From contig JANSXV010000001.1 of the NCBI GenBank assembly GCA_024742735.1, forward strand, positions 1 to 64,000: 64,000 nucleotides of DNA, written 5' to 3'. Origin of the DNA: Alphaproteobacteria bacterium. Lineage in GTDB: Bacteria > Pseudomonadota > Alphaproteobacteria > Caulobacterales > Maricaulaceae. This document shows positions 35,846 through 44,440 of the stretch, piece by piece. Under the pieces are notes generated by a model that did no database searches, was not told the DNA's origin, and saw nothing but the letters and a program-made list of their open reading frames with translations. Made by a program: the position numbers and the translations under genes. How positions within the stretch are numbered: the stretch's first letter is position 1; the number at the start of each line of letters is the position of its first letter.

Positions 35846-35861
35846 GCAGGAGGTTTCCTGC
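35846..35861 (+). promoter_or_regulatory. Hairpin containing the ribosome binding site
   Basis: GCAGGA (35846-35851) and TCCTGC (35856-35861) form a perfect 6-base stem with a GGTT loop, ending one base before the ATG at 35863. The ribosome binding site AGGAGG of the following small gene lies within the stem and loop, so folding would hide it. The sequence is seen directly; translational control is inference. Confidence 0.4.
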
Positions 35862-35862
35862 C

Positions 35863-36087
35863 ATGAAACAGATGCTCGCCCTGATCGCCCTGTTTGTCGC
35901 CATCATCGGCGCCGCGCTGTTCGTGGCGCTTCGCGCGTTCACCGACATTGATACGCAGATGAGCTGGCATGGCTGGCTGGCCATGGCGCTGGGCGTGGTG
36001 CTCACCGCCGCGCTGGGCGGCGGCTTGATGTATCTGGTTTTCTACTCCGCCCGCCACGGTCATGACGATATCGACCACGACCTGTGA
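35863..36087 (+). CDS. Small two-helix membrane protein
   Basis: A 74-residue protein with two strong membrane helices (about 3-23 and 36-60) and a histidine/aspartate-rich C-terminus (HGHDDIDHDL). The ATG at 35863 has a perfect AGGAGG ribosome binding site nine bases upstream. No family is recognised. It lies 44 bp before chpT on the same strand, so the two may be co-transcribed. The His/Asp tail could bind metal, but that is a guess. Confidence 0.65.
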   Translation: MKQMLALIALFVAIIGAALFVALRAFTDIDTQMSWHGWLAMALGVVLTAALGGGLMYLVFYSARHGHDDIDHDL

Positions 36088-36131
36088 CGCGTTAACGCTT
36101 TCAGCGGCGAGAATCGGATAAGGGTGGCGAC

Positions 36132-36809
36132 ATGAGCCAGATTGATCACGCCCCCACCGCCGCCGAACTCGCAGCTCTTCTATGCTCGCGGGTGTGTCAC
36201 GACATCGCCGGACCGACCAGCGCCATGGGCGCGGCCCTGTCCGTGCTGGCCGACGAGGGCGCGGCCGACATGCGCGACGACGCCATCGACCTGTTGCGCA
36301 CCGGGGCTGTTTCTATCCGCAACAAGCTGGAATACGCCCGCGTCTGCTTCGGCGCGGCGGGTTCGCGCGGCGGCGAGATGACGATCCAGGAAATCCGGGC
36401 CGTGGCCGAACCCATGTTCGCTGACGCCCGCGCCGAACTGGTCTTCAAGACCGAGGCCGGCGCCCTGGACAAGTCGGCGGGCCGGGTTCTGCTGAACCTG
36501 ATCTGGATGGCGATTGAATCGCTGCCGCGCGGCGGCACGGTCACGGTGGAGGCCAGCGCCTCCAGCGATGGCGGGGCGCGCTTGCGCATTGTCGCCTCGG
36601 GCCCGCGCATCCGGCTCGAGCCGGCCTTTGCCGCGGCGCTTGGCGGCGAGCGTCCCGAGGACGGGTATGACGGGCGCTCGATCCAGGCCTATTACGCCGG
36701 CCTGATCGCGCGCGAAGCGGGCGGCCGCGCGGCCGCGTCGGCGAGCGAGGAGCGCGCCGAGTTCACGGCGCTCACCGGTCCGGTGCAGACGATTGCTGCT
36801 GCGGAATAG
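36132..36809 (+). CDS. chpT: Histidine phosphotransferase ChpT
   Basis: ChpT passes phosphate from the hybrid kinase CckA to CtrA and CpdR. The 225-residue protein has the phosphoacceptor helix ELAALLCSRVCHDIAGP, with the histidine followed by Asp and the conserved proline, then a degenerate ATPase-like C-terminal domain (AGRVLLNLIWMAIESLPRGG and a glycine-rich end). It is a dimeric HPt protein that resembles a histidine kinase without ATP binding. The ATG has an AAGGG site. The che operon starts 86 bp downstream. Confidence 0.92.
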   Translation: MSQIDHAPTAAELAALLCSRVCHDIAGPTSAMGAALSVLADEGAADMRDDAIDLLRTGAVSIRNKLEYARVCFGAAGSRGGEMTIQEIRAVAEPMFADARAELVFKTEAGALDKSAGRVLLNLIWMAIESLPRGGTVTVEASASSDGGARLRIVASGPRIRLEPAFAAALGGERPEDGYDGRSIQAYYAGLIAREAGGRAAASASEERAEFTALTGPVQTIAAAE

Positions 36810-36895
36810 ACCGATACACGCTCGGCCAACCTTTGCTTAACCACATGCGTGACAGGGTCCCGGTGGATGACTGAATCTGCTGCGGGGCCAGTCCT

Positions 36896-39628
36896 ATGGA
36901 TGAGTTGATCGGCGAGTTTCTGGCGGAGACGTCCGAGAGCCTTGACGTTATCGATGCCGAGCTCGTGAAGTTCGAAGAAGATCCCACGGATCGCGCGACG
37001 CTGGACAATATTTTCCGGCTCCTTCACACCATCAAAGGCACGTGCGGCTTCCTTGGTCTGACCCGCCTGGAAGCCGTCGCTCACGCCGGCGAGACGCTGC
37101 TCGGCAAGTTCCGTGACGGCGACCTTGTCGCCGACAGTGCGGCGGTGACCCTGGTGCTGCAATCGCTTGACCGTATCAAGGAAATCCTTGCGGGTCTGGA
37201 GCAGACCGGCCTCGAACCTGAGGGCGAGGACGGCGATCTGATCGCCCGGCTGGAGGCGATGAGCGAAGGCAAGGCCGATCCGGCGCCGGCCGCCGCATCG
37301 GCGCCGGAACCGGTCATCGAGCCCGAGCCGGAACCTGAGCCCGCGCCTGCGGTCGAGGCTGAAGCGCCCGCAGGTGGCGGGGTCTTTGATGAGCATCTTG
37401 GCCGCGAGCTTCGCCCCGGCGAGGTGTCGCTGGCCGAGCTTGAAGCCGCCTTCATGAATACGCCGGGACCGGAGGAGGATGAGGCGACTTCAGACTCCGA
37501 TGGGGACGCCGAAGAGGATTCGGAGTCGGACATCGCGGTCGAGGCCGCAGCCCCCGCCGTGCGGCCCGCAGCTGCCAATGCCGGGCCTGCTGCGAAACCT
37601 GCCGACGCGCCCGCAGCGGCGGCCGCCCAGCGGCCCGCCTCCACGATCCGCGTGAGCGTGGACGTGCTTGAAAACCTGATGACGACCGTGTCCGAGCTGG
37701 TTCTGGCCCGGAACCAGATGCATCAGATCGTGCGCGGCGTTGAAGACAGCGCCCTGAAGACCCCGCTGCAGCGCCTGTCCTCGGTCACCGCCGAGCTGCA
37801 GGACGGCGTCATGAAGACCCGCATGCAGCCCGTGGGCGATGCCTGGAAGAAGCTGCCGCGCATCGTGCGCGACGCCAGCCAGGATCTGGGCAAGAAGATC
37901 CGTCTTGTTCAGGAAGGCGAGGACACCGAACTCGACCGGCAGGTTCTTGAGCTGATCAAGGATCCGCTCACCCACATGGTGCGCAATTCCTGTGATCACG
38001 GGCTTGAGGGGCCGGCCGATCGGCAGGCCGCCGGCAAGGCCGAGACCGGGACGATCCGCCTGTCCGCCTACCATGAAGGCGGCGCGATCATCATCAAGAT
38101 CAGCGACGACGGCCGGGGCCTCGATCCGGCCAAGATCCGTGCAAAGGTTCTGGAGAAAGGACTCGCCACCGAGGAAGAGCTCGCCGGGATGAGCGAGGCT
38201 CAAATCCAGCGCTTCATCTTCGCCGCCGGGTTCTCCACCGCCGCCCAGGTCACCAACATGTCCGGCCGGGGCGTCGGCATGGACGTGGTGCGCACCAATA
38301 TCGAACAGATCGGCGGGTCCATCGACCTTCAGTCCGAGGTCGGCAAGGGCACGTCCTTCTCCATCAAGATTCCGCTAACCCTGGCGATTGTCTCGGCGCT
38401 GATCATCAAGGCGGGCGGCGCCCGCTTCGCCGCGCCGCAGCTGGCCGTGCGCGAGCTGGTCCGCGTCGGCCCGGGCTCGTCCGTGGCCGTGGAGACGCTG
38501 CACGGCGCCAAGATGATCCGCCTGCGCGACCGTCTGCTGCCGGTGATTTCGCTCAACCAGGTCCTCAGCCAGTCCCTTCAGGACGAGGCGGAAATGAGCG
38601 GTTACGTGATCGTTCTGGAGGCGGCCGGGCGCAAGATGGGCCTGGTGGTCGATGATGTGCTCGATACCGAGGAGATCGTGGTCAAGCCGCTCTCCGGTCC
38701 GCTGCGCAGTGTCTCGGTGTTCTCCGGCGCCACCATTCTGGGCGACGGCTCGGTGATCATGATCCTGGATCCCAACGGTCTCGCGCAGGAAACCGCCATG
38801 GAATCCGACGAGGTGGCTGCGGGGCCCGCGGAAGACGCCGAGCGCAGCGACAGGATCAGCGCGCGTCAGCGCTTGCTGCTGGTGCGCGCTGGCGGCGAGG
38901 AGCCCAAGGCGGTTCCTGTCAGCCTGATCACGCGCCTGGAAGACTTTGACGCCTCGATGATCGAGAAAGTCGACGGGCGTCATGTGGTCCAGTACCGCGG
39001 ACGGCTTCTGCCGTTGGCCCATGCCGGCGGGATGGATGACTTCCAGACCGAGGGGCGCCAGCCGGTTCTGGTGTTCTCCGAAGACGGCAAGTCGGCCGGC
39101 GTCGCCGTGGATGAAATCCTGGACGTGGTCGAGGAGACGCTGGATCTGGAGATGGGTTCCGAGCGTCCGGGCACCATCGGTTCCGCGGTCATCAAGGGCA
39201 AGGCGACCGAAGTGCTCGACATCGCCTGGCACATGGAGCGCGCCTGGTCAGGCGCGCCTCAACGCGCCGAGCGGGGCGGGTCAAACTCGATCCTGCTGGT
39301 GGAGGCCGACGCGTTTTCGCGGCGCATGCTGGCGCCGCTGCTCGCTGCGGCTGGATATGACGTCACCGTCGCCGGCGGCCTGCATGAGGCCCGTGATGCG
39401 GCCCAGATGGGCGCGGCCTATGATGTCGTGGTCGGCGATCCCGCCGCGCTCTCCCGCCTGGCGGACGAAGGCTACTTCAAGGACATTCCACGCCTGGGCG
39501 TGGGCGAGAACGCTTACGGGGCGCCGGCGGAAGGCTTTGTGGCGGTCATGGACCGCGCTGATCGCGGCGGCCTCATCGCCGCTCTCGACAAGGCCGCACG
39601 CGCACGCGCCGCCGCTGCCGCAGCGTAA
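36896..39628 (+). CDS. cheA: Chemotaxis histidine kinase CheA, with tandem CheW-like domains and a degenerate receiver
   Basis: CheA of 910 residues, well above the usual 650-700. Domains in order: HPt with His44 in LLHTIKGTCGFLG; an acidic, Pro/Ala-rich linker (about 125-245); dimerisation domain; ATPase with HMVRNSCDHGLE, DDGRGLD, GFSTAAQVTNMSGRGVGMDVV; a CheW-like domain (about 500-640); a second, weaker CheW-like domain (about 665-785); and a C-terminal receiver-like part (about 797-890). In the last part the first acidic pair is reduced to VEA and the conserved Lys is missing, so it is probably a pseudo-receiver. It is the first gene of cheA-W-Y-B-R. Confidence 0.93.
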   Translation: MDELIGEFLAETSESLDVIDAELVKFEEDPTDRATLDNIFRLLHTIKGTCGFLGLTRLEAVAHAGETLLGKFRDGDLVADSAAVTLVLQSLDRIKEILAGLEQTGLEPEGEDGDLIARLEAMSEGKADPAPAAASAPEPVIEPEPEPEPAPAVEAEAPAGGGVFDEHLGRELRPGEVSLAELEAAFMNTPGPEEDEATSDSDGDAEEDSESDIAVEAAAPAVRPAAANAGPAAKPADAPAAAAAQRPASTIRVSVDVLENLMTTVSELVLARNQMHQIVRGVEDSALKTPLQRLSSVTAELQDGVMKTRMQPVGDAWKKLPRIVRDASQDLGKKIRLVQEGEDTELDRQVLELIKDPLTHMVRNSCDHGLEGPADRQAAGKAETGTIRLSAYHEGGAIIIKISDDGRGLDPAKIRAKVLEKGLATEEELAGMSEAQIQRFIFAAGFSTAAQVTNMSGRGVGMDVVRTNIEQIGGSIDLQSEVGKGTSFSIKIPLTLAIVSALIIKAGGARFAAPQLAVRELVRVGPGSSVAVETLHGAKMIRLRDRLLPVISLNQVLSQSLQDEAEMSGYVIVLEAAGRKMGLVVDDVLDTEEIVVKPLSGPLRSVSVFSGATILGDGSVIMILDPNGLAQETAMESDEVAAGPAEDAERSDRISARQRLLLVRAGGEEPKAVPVSLITRLEDFDASMIEKVDGRHVVQYRGRLLPLAHAGGMDDFQTEGRQPVLVFSEDGKSAGVAVDEILDVVEETLDLEMGSERPGTIGSAVIKGKATEVLDIAWHMERAWSGAPQRAERGGSNSILLVEADAFSRRMLAPLLAAAGYDVTVAGGLHEARDAAQMGAAYDVVVGDPAALSRLADEGYFKDIPRLGVGENAYGAPAEGFVAVMDRADRGGLIAALDKAARARAAAAAA

Positions 39629-39640
39629 GGAGGAACACCG

Positions 39641-40090
39641 ATGAGCGCTGAATCCTCATTCGAATACGTCACGGTTCATATCGGCGGCCAGCTGTTCGGC
39701 GTCGAGGTGTGCGAGATCCGCGAGGTCTTCGCGCCGCTGGACGTGACGCCGGTGCCGCGCGCGCCCGCCGAGATCGCCGGGCTGATGAATTTGCGCGGCC
39801 GCATCGTGACCGCCGTGGACGCCCGCAGCCGTCTGGGTCTGCCCCCGCGCGGCGAGGAAGAGCCGGTCATGGCGCTTGGCCTTGAGCAGGGATCGGAACT
39901 GTTCGGAGTGCTGGTGGACAATGTCGGCGAGGTGATGCGCCTCAAGTCCGACACGCTGGAAGCGAGCCCGGCCCACCTGGACCCTAAATGGCGTGCGCTC
40001 CTGAAGGGCGTTCACAGACTTGAAAACGAATTGTTGGCGATTCTCGACGTACGAGCCTTGATCACATGGCGCACGCCGCTGGCGGCCTAG
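39641..40090 (+). CDS. cheW: Chemotaxis coupling protein CheW
   Basis: A 149-residue adaptor that links chemoreceptors to CheA. It shows the two beta-barrel subdomains typical of CheW, with FGVEVCEIREVFAPLDVTPVPRAP, IAGLMNLRGRIVTAVDARSRLG and VLVDNVGEVMRL in order. The ATG has an AAGGAGG site and lies 12 bp after cheA. No receptor (MCP) gene is in the window, so the input signal is unknown. Confidence 0.95.
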   Translation: MSAESSFEYVTVHIGGQLFGVEVCEIREVFAPLDVTPVPRAPAEIAGLMNLRGRIVTAVDARSRLGLPPRGEEEPVMALGLEQGSELFGVLVDNVGEVMRLKSDTLEASPAHLDPKWRALLKGVHRLENELLAILDVRALITWRTPLAA

Positions 40091-40108
40091 GACCTGGAGA
40101 CCTGACTC

Positions 40109-40474
40109 ATGAAGACCTGTCTGGTGGTCGATGACAGCCGCGTGATTCGCAAGGTCGCGCGCAAGATCGTTGAGGATATGGGCTTCGCCTGCGAAGAGGC
40201 CGCCGACGGCCAGGAGGCGCTGAACGCCTGCCGCAGGGCGATGCCCGACGCGGTCCTGCTGGACTGGAACATGCCGGTCATGAACGGGCTGGATTTCCTG
40301 ATCAAGCTGCGCGAGGAGCCGAACGGCAAGAAGCCGGTCGTGGTCTTCTGCACTACCGAAAACGACATGTCGCACATCACCCAGGCGCTTCGCGCGGGCG
40401 CGGACGAGTACGTGATGAAACCCTTCGACGGCGACATCATCGAGTCCAAGTTCGCCGAAACCGGCCTGGTCTGA
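40109..40474 (+). CDS. cheY: CheY-like response regulator of the che operon
   Basis: A 121-residue receiver without output domain. It has the acidic pair VVDDSR (7-12), the phosphorylation site in LLDWNMPVMNGLDFL (Asp near 52), the FCTTEND switch threonine and the conserved lysine in EYVMKPFDG (near 107). It differs clearly from the CheY next to cheZ. LDWNMPVMNG is the form seen in non-motor CheY proteins of Caulobacterales. It lies between cheW and cheB in the same operon. Confidence 0.93.
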   Translation: MKTCLVVDDSRVIRKVARKIVEDMGFACEEAADGQEALNACRRAMPDAVLLDWNMPVMNGLDFLIKLREEPNGKKPVVVFCTTENDMSHITQALRAGADEYVMKPFDGDIIESKFAETGLV

Positions 40475-40488
40475 GGGGGAACGGCCTC

Positions 40489-41586
40489 GTGAGCGCAGCG
40501 CCCTCCCTGTCCGCCGCCGGAGGCGTCCCGAAAGTCCTGATCGTCGACGACAGCGCGGTCGTGCGCGGGCTGGTGGCGCGCTGGGTTGAGGCGGACGCAA
40601 GGCTTGAGGTCGCCGCGACCTGCGCGGACGGCGAGCAGGGCGTGCGCCGCGCGGGCGAGCTGCAGCCCGATCTGGTCGTGCTCGACATTGAAATGCCGCG
40701 CATGGACGGACTGACCGCCCTGCCGCTGATCCTGAAGGCGGCGCCGCGCGCCCGGGTCGTCATGGCGTCCACCCTGACCCGCAAGGGCGCGGAGGTGACC
40801 ATGCGCGCCCTGTCTCTGGGCGCGGCGGACTATGCGCCCAAGCCTGAAGCCGGCCGGGTCGCAGGCGCTGAGGCCTATCGCACCGAATTGCTGCAGAAGC
40901 TTGTCGCGCTGAGCCCGCGTCAGAGCGTACGCGCCGCTTCGGCGCCTGCCGTCTCCGCCCCCCGCCCGCTGCTGTCCCAGGCCAAGGCCGCGCCGCGCGC
41001 CGGCGTGGCGCCGAAGCCCAATCTCATCGCCATCGGGTCGTCGACCGGCGGGCCCCAGGCCCTGCGCGACGTGATGAGCGTCATCCCCAGGGACGCGCGG
41101 GTCCCGGTTGTGATCGCCCAGCACATGCCCAAGCTGTTCACCGCGATCCTGGCTGAACACCTTTCCAAGTGCGGCATGCCGGCCGCCGAGGCCAGGCATG
41201 GCGAGGTGCTGCGCCCAGGCCGCGCCTACCTGGCGCCGGGCGACTGGCACTTCACGCTGAAGGCGGGCGGCCAGGGTTTCGTCGCCGAGCTGGACCAGAG
41301 CCCGCCCGTGAATTTTTGCCGCCCGGCGGTGGATCCGCTCTTCCGCTCCTGTGCGCAGGCGGCAGGCCGCAACGTGCTCGCCATCGTCCTGACCGGAATG
41401 GGCTCCGACGGCCGGGAAGGCGCGCGGTGTATCCGCGAGGCCGGCGGCCATGTCATCGCCCAGGACCAGGCGAGCAGCGTTGTTTGGGGCATGCCCGGCG
41501 CTGTCGCCGAGGCCGGCCTTGCCGACATGATCTTACCTCTGAAGGATATCGGCCCGGAGATCGCCCGGCGCCTGAAAGGTGTTTGA
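40489..41586 (+). CDS. cheB: Chemotaxis methylesterase/deamidase CheB
   Basis: A 365-residue CheB that removes methyl groups from receptors and provides adaptation. The receiver domain has Asp66 in VVLDIEMPRMDG. After an Ala/Pro linker (about 145-175), the methylesterase domain shows the catalytic serine in IAIGSSTGGPQAL (near 184), the histidine in AQHMPKLFT (near 210) and the aspartate in TGMGSDGREGA (near 307). The start is a GTG at 40489 preceded by GAGGGGG. Its stop codon overlaps the cheR start (ATGA). Confidence 0.95.
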   Translation: MSAAPSLSAAGGVPKVLIVDDSAVVRGLVARWVEADARLEVAATCADGEQGVRRAGELQPDLVVLDIEMPRMDGLTALPLILKAAPRARVVMASTLTRKGAEVTMRALSLGAADYAPKPEAGRVAGAEAYRTELLQKLVALSPRQSVRAASAPAVSAPRPLLSQAKAAPRAGVAPKPNLIAIGSSTGGPQALRDVMSVIPRDARVPVVIAQHMPKLFTAILAEHLSKCGMPAAEARHGEVLRPGRAYLAPGDWHFTLKAGGQGFVAELDQSPPVNFCRPAVDPLFRSCAQAAGRNVLAIVLTGMGSDGREGARCIREAGGHVIAQDQASSVVWGMPGAVAEAGLADMILPLKDIGPEIARRLKGV

Positions 41587-42413
41587 TGAGCGCTTTACCG
41601 CCCGCCAAGTTCGACTTCCTCAGCCAGGATGTGAAAAAGCGCACCGGCCTCATCCTTGGACCGGAGAAGGCGTATCTGGTTGAATCCCGGCTCGGCCCGG
41701 TGGCCCGGCGTGAGGGATTTGCGAGCGTTGAGGCGCTGGTGGACGCCATGATGCGCGGCGACCGTAATCTGTGCGTCGCCGCGAGCGAGGCCCTGGCCAC
41801 CCACGAGACCTTTTTCTTCCGGGACAAGACGCCGTTCGAGCTGTTCGAGCAGGCGATCCTTCCCGCCTTCAAGGCTAGCCGGGCCGGGCGCAGGCTGAAA
41901 ATCTGGTGCGCGGCGGCCTCGTCCGGTCAGGAGCCGTATTCGCTGGCCATGCTGCTGGACGAGGGCGTGGGTCCGGACGCCGACATTCTGGCCACCGACA
42001 TGAGCGGACCGGTCCTGGAGAAGGCCAAGGCCGGGGTCTACACCCAGTTCGAGGTTCAGCGCGGCCTGCCGATCCAGCGGCTGGTGAAGCATTTCGACCA
42101 GACCGGGGAGACCTGGCGGATCAAGCCGCACCTGCGCCAGAAGATCCGGTTCGAGCAGGGCAATCTGCTGGAGGACTTCTCCCGCTATGGCCGCCAGGAC
42201 GTCATCTTCTGCCGCAACGTGCTGATCTATTTCGATATTGAGACCAAGGCCAAGGTCCTCGACCGGCTCGCAGCCCTTCTGGCCGATGACGGCTATCTGA
42301 TCCTGGGCGCCGCCGAGACCGTCGTAGGGCTGACGGACTCCCTGCGTCCGGTTCCAGGCCGCCGGGGCCTCTACGCCAAGCCGGAAACGGCAGCCAAAGC
42401 GGCCGCGGCCTAG
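41586..42413 (+). CDS. cheR: Chemoreceptor methyltransferase CheR
   Basis: SAM-dependent methyltransferase of 275 residues that methylates chemoreceptor glutamates. The all-helical N-terminal domain (FDFLSQDVKKRTGLILG) is followed by the Rossmann domain with THETFFFRDKTPFE, IWCAAASSGQEPYSLAML (SAM binding), ILATDMSGPVLEKAKAGVYT, and VIFCRNVLIYFD. The ATG overlaps the cheB stop by one base. Its stop codon shares the CTAG at 42410-42413 with the stop codon of the convergent glycosyltransferase gene. Confidence 0.95.
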   Translation: MSALPPAKFDFLSQDVKKRTGLILGPEKAYLVESRLGPVARREGFASVEALVDAMMRGDRNLCVAASEALATHETFFFRDKTPFELFEQAILPAFKASRAGRRLKIWCAAASSGQEPYSLAMLLDEGVGPDADILATDMSGPVLEKAKAGVYTQFEVQRGLPIQRLVKHFDQTGETWRIKPHLRQKIRFEQGNLLEDFSRYGRQDVIFCRNVLIYFDIETKAKVLDRLAALLADDGYLILGAAETVVGLTDSLRPVPGRRGLYAKPETAAKAAAA

Positions 42414-43504
42414 CCGCGGCGTCCCAGGCGTCTCAGGCGCCGCCAGAAGCGGCGGCGCTCGGGGCGCGGCTGGGGCTTCAGGTTCTGCACGAACTCTTCA
42501 GCGCAGGCCTTCCAGGAGTATTTCTCCGCAAAGGCCCGGCAGTCCTCGCGCTTCATCTCGAGTGCTTCCAGGCAGGCCTTCTGCAGATCATCGCCGATGG
42601 CGCCGGCGTTGGATCCGGGGATGATGTCTTTCGGTCCGTTGGCCACGAACGCCGCGACCGGCGTGCCGCAGGCCATGCTTTCCAGAATCACCAGCCCGAA
42701 CGTGTCGGTGAAGCTGGGGAAGACCATGACGTCGGCGTCGGCGAAGTGCTGCGCCAGCTCGTCACCGGACTTGTTGCCGGTGAACACCACGTCCGGATAG
42801 CCCTTCTTCAGCTCCTCCAGCTGCGGGCCAGGGCCCACGACGACCTTCGTGCCGGGAAGGTCCAGATCGAGGAAAGCCTCGATATTCTTCTCCACGGCGA
42901 CACGGCCGATATAGACGAAGATCGGGCCTTCCAGGCCTTCATAGACGCTCTTGCCACCCATATGGCGCTTGTCGGGGTGGAACAGCTCAGTGTCCACGCC
43001 GCGCGCCCAGGGCGTGATATTGTTGAAGCCGCGCTCGGCCAGCATGTCGCGCATGGACGGCGTGGCGACCATCAGCCGGTTTCCGGAGTTGTGGAAGCGC
43101 CTCATGAAGGCGTAGCCCGCTGAAATCGGAATGAGCGGAATGCGCGCATGCACGTACTCGGGAAACTTGGTGTGGTAGCTGGTCGTGAAGGGCAGCTTCC
43201 ATTTCAGGCAGATCTTGCGCGCGGCGTGGCCGAGGGTGCCTTCGGTGGCGATGTGAATGGCTTCCGGTTCGAAGGCCTTGAAGCGGCGCTCGATCTCCTC
43301 GTCCGCGCCGATCGCGAGCTTGATGTCGGGATAGGTCGGAAGCGGGAAGGTGCGAAAGCCGAGGCCGGGGTGAATGACCTCCACCTCATGGCCCATCAGG
43401 CGGCACTCATCGACGGTGCGCGACAGGGTGCGCACGACGCCGTTGACCTGGGGCTCCCAGGCGTCGGTGACCAGCATGATGCGCAGCGGGGCGCTCTCGT
43501 CCAT
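42410..43504 (-). CDS. Glycosyltransferase, GT4 family
   Basis: A 364-residue GT-B-fold glycosyltransferase, similar to the GDP-mannose-dependent alpha-mannosyltransferases that build glycolipids. The N-terminal domain has MLVTDAWEPQVNGVVRTL and SYHTKFPEYV; the C-terminal donor-binding domain has FVYIGRVAVEKNIEAFLDL, VFTGNKSGDELAQHFADADV and PSFTDTFGLVILESMACGTPV, with the E-x7-E motif. A basic tail (about 345-364) could bind membranes. The ATG at 43504 follows GGAG; the longer open frame upstream is not supported. It converges with cheR and shares a CTAG at the stops. Donor and acceptor are inferred from the family only. Confidence 0.9.
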   Translation of the reverse strand: MDESAPLRIMLVTDAWEPQVNGVVRTLSRTVDECRLMGHEVEVIHPGLGFRTFPLPTYPDIKLAIGADEEIERRFKAFEPEAIHIATEGTLGHAARKICLKWKLPFTTSYHTKFPEYVHARIPLIPISAGYAFMRRFHNSGNRLMVATPSMRDMLAERGFNNITPWARGVDTELFHPDKRHMGGKSVYEGLEGPIFVYIGRVAVEKNIEAFLDLDLPGTKVVVGPGPQLEELKKGYPDVVFTGNKSGDELAQHFADADVMVFPSFTDTFGLVILESMACGTPVAAFVANGPKDIIPGSNAGAIGDDLQKACLEALEMKREDCRAFAEKYSWKACAEEFVQNLKPQPRPERRRFWRRLRRLGRRG

Positions 43505-43665
43505 GGGGAGCTCCGAAGGGGCTGTTTGGTTCAGGCGGCGGTGTTTAGCGTGTTTTTTGCCGCAGGCGAAGACTGAAGGGCTGCAGCGCTGTGGAGTCCG
43601 CTCTGTTGGTTGCACGCAAGGGCCAGGTCGCCATCATGGCGGCCTGATCAAGGGCAGGGGGCTCC

Positions 43666-44331
43666 ATGACTGACACCGCACCGACATCGCCGGGCCTGAA
43701 GCGCGCCCGTCCGCTTGCGCCGCTGTTTCGGCACGCCCGCCTCGCCTTCCGGATCTATGTGGGGGTCCAGGCCGCGTTCTGTATCTTCCTCATCCTCATG
43801 GCGGTTGTTTTCAGCCGTGCGGCGGACGGCGTCTATATCAGCCCGGGAACGGCGCGCGAGCTGGACCTGATCGGCCTCGTCGTCGGCGTGTCCTACCTCG
43901 CCGTATTGATCTGGACCATCGTGCTGGTGCTGCGCTTCACCTTCCGCGCCATGGCGAATCTCAGGGGGCGCGGCGAAGACACCGAGATGAGCCCGACGAT
44001 GGCCGTCGTCTGGTACTTCATCCCGTTCGCGCTTTTGTATTTCCCGTTCAAGGGTATGCAGGAAATCTGGCGAAAGTCCCGCGCCCGCATCGGTCAGCCT
44101 GACCCGGCAAGCGGCCATCTGGGCGCCTGGTGGGCGACCTGGCTTGTCGGCGGCCTGCTCGGAAACATCACTTTGCGCCTCGTCGGATTCGGCGGCGATG
44201 CGTCGCTGGAGATGCTGGCGTTGAGCAACTGGATCGACGCCGCCGGGAGCCTCATTCACATCGCCAGCGCGCTGCTCCTGCTTAGAATTCTCAGCGAAAT
44301 CACCACCGCTCAGGACCAGGAGATTCAATAA
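43666..44331 (+). CDS. DUF4328 membrane protein
   Basis: A 221-residue protein of unknown function with four predicted membrane helices (about 27-50, 67-90, 112-128, 155-178) and a fifth near the end. The stretch MSPTMAVVWYFIPFALLYFP followed by KGMQEIWRKS matches the DUF4328 core, where this helix is followed by a charged loop. The ATG has an AGGGGG site. It is divergent from the glycosyltransferase and 109 bp before putA. No function can be assigned. Confidence 0.8.
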   Translation: MTDTAPTSPGLKRARPLAPLFRHARLAFRIYVGVQAAFCIFLILMAVVFSRAADGVYISPGTARELDLIGLVVGVSYLAVLIWTIVLVLRFTFRAMANLRGRGEDTEMSPTMAVVWYFIPFALLYFPFKGMQEIWRKSRARIGQPDPASGHLGAWWATWLVGGLLGNITLRLVGFGGDASLEMLALSNWIDAAGSLIHIASALLLLRILSEITTAQDQEIQ

Positions 44332-44440
44332 TACAAAGGCTTGGGTTCGGGCGGTTCCGCCGCAGCCGACTTCGCTTGCAACGCAATAGCATTCATCCCA
44401 TCGTCCCGCCCTCTGAAGCTATTTCGTGCGGGAGCAGCCC

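Noticed and set aside
35723-36108. CtrA sites at the TTAA-containing sequences before the small membrane protein and chpT
   Set aside because: TTAACC and TTAACG half sites occur, but none has a second TTAA-like half at the required 7-base spacing.
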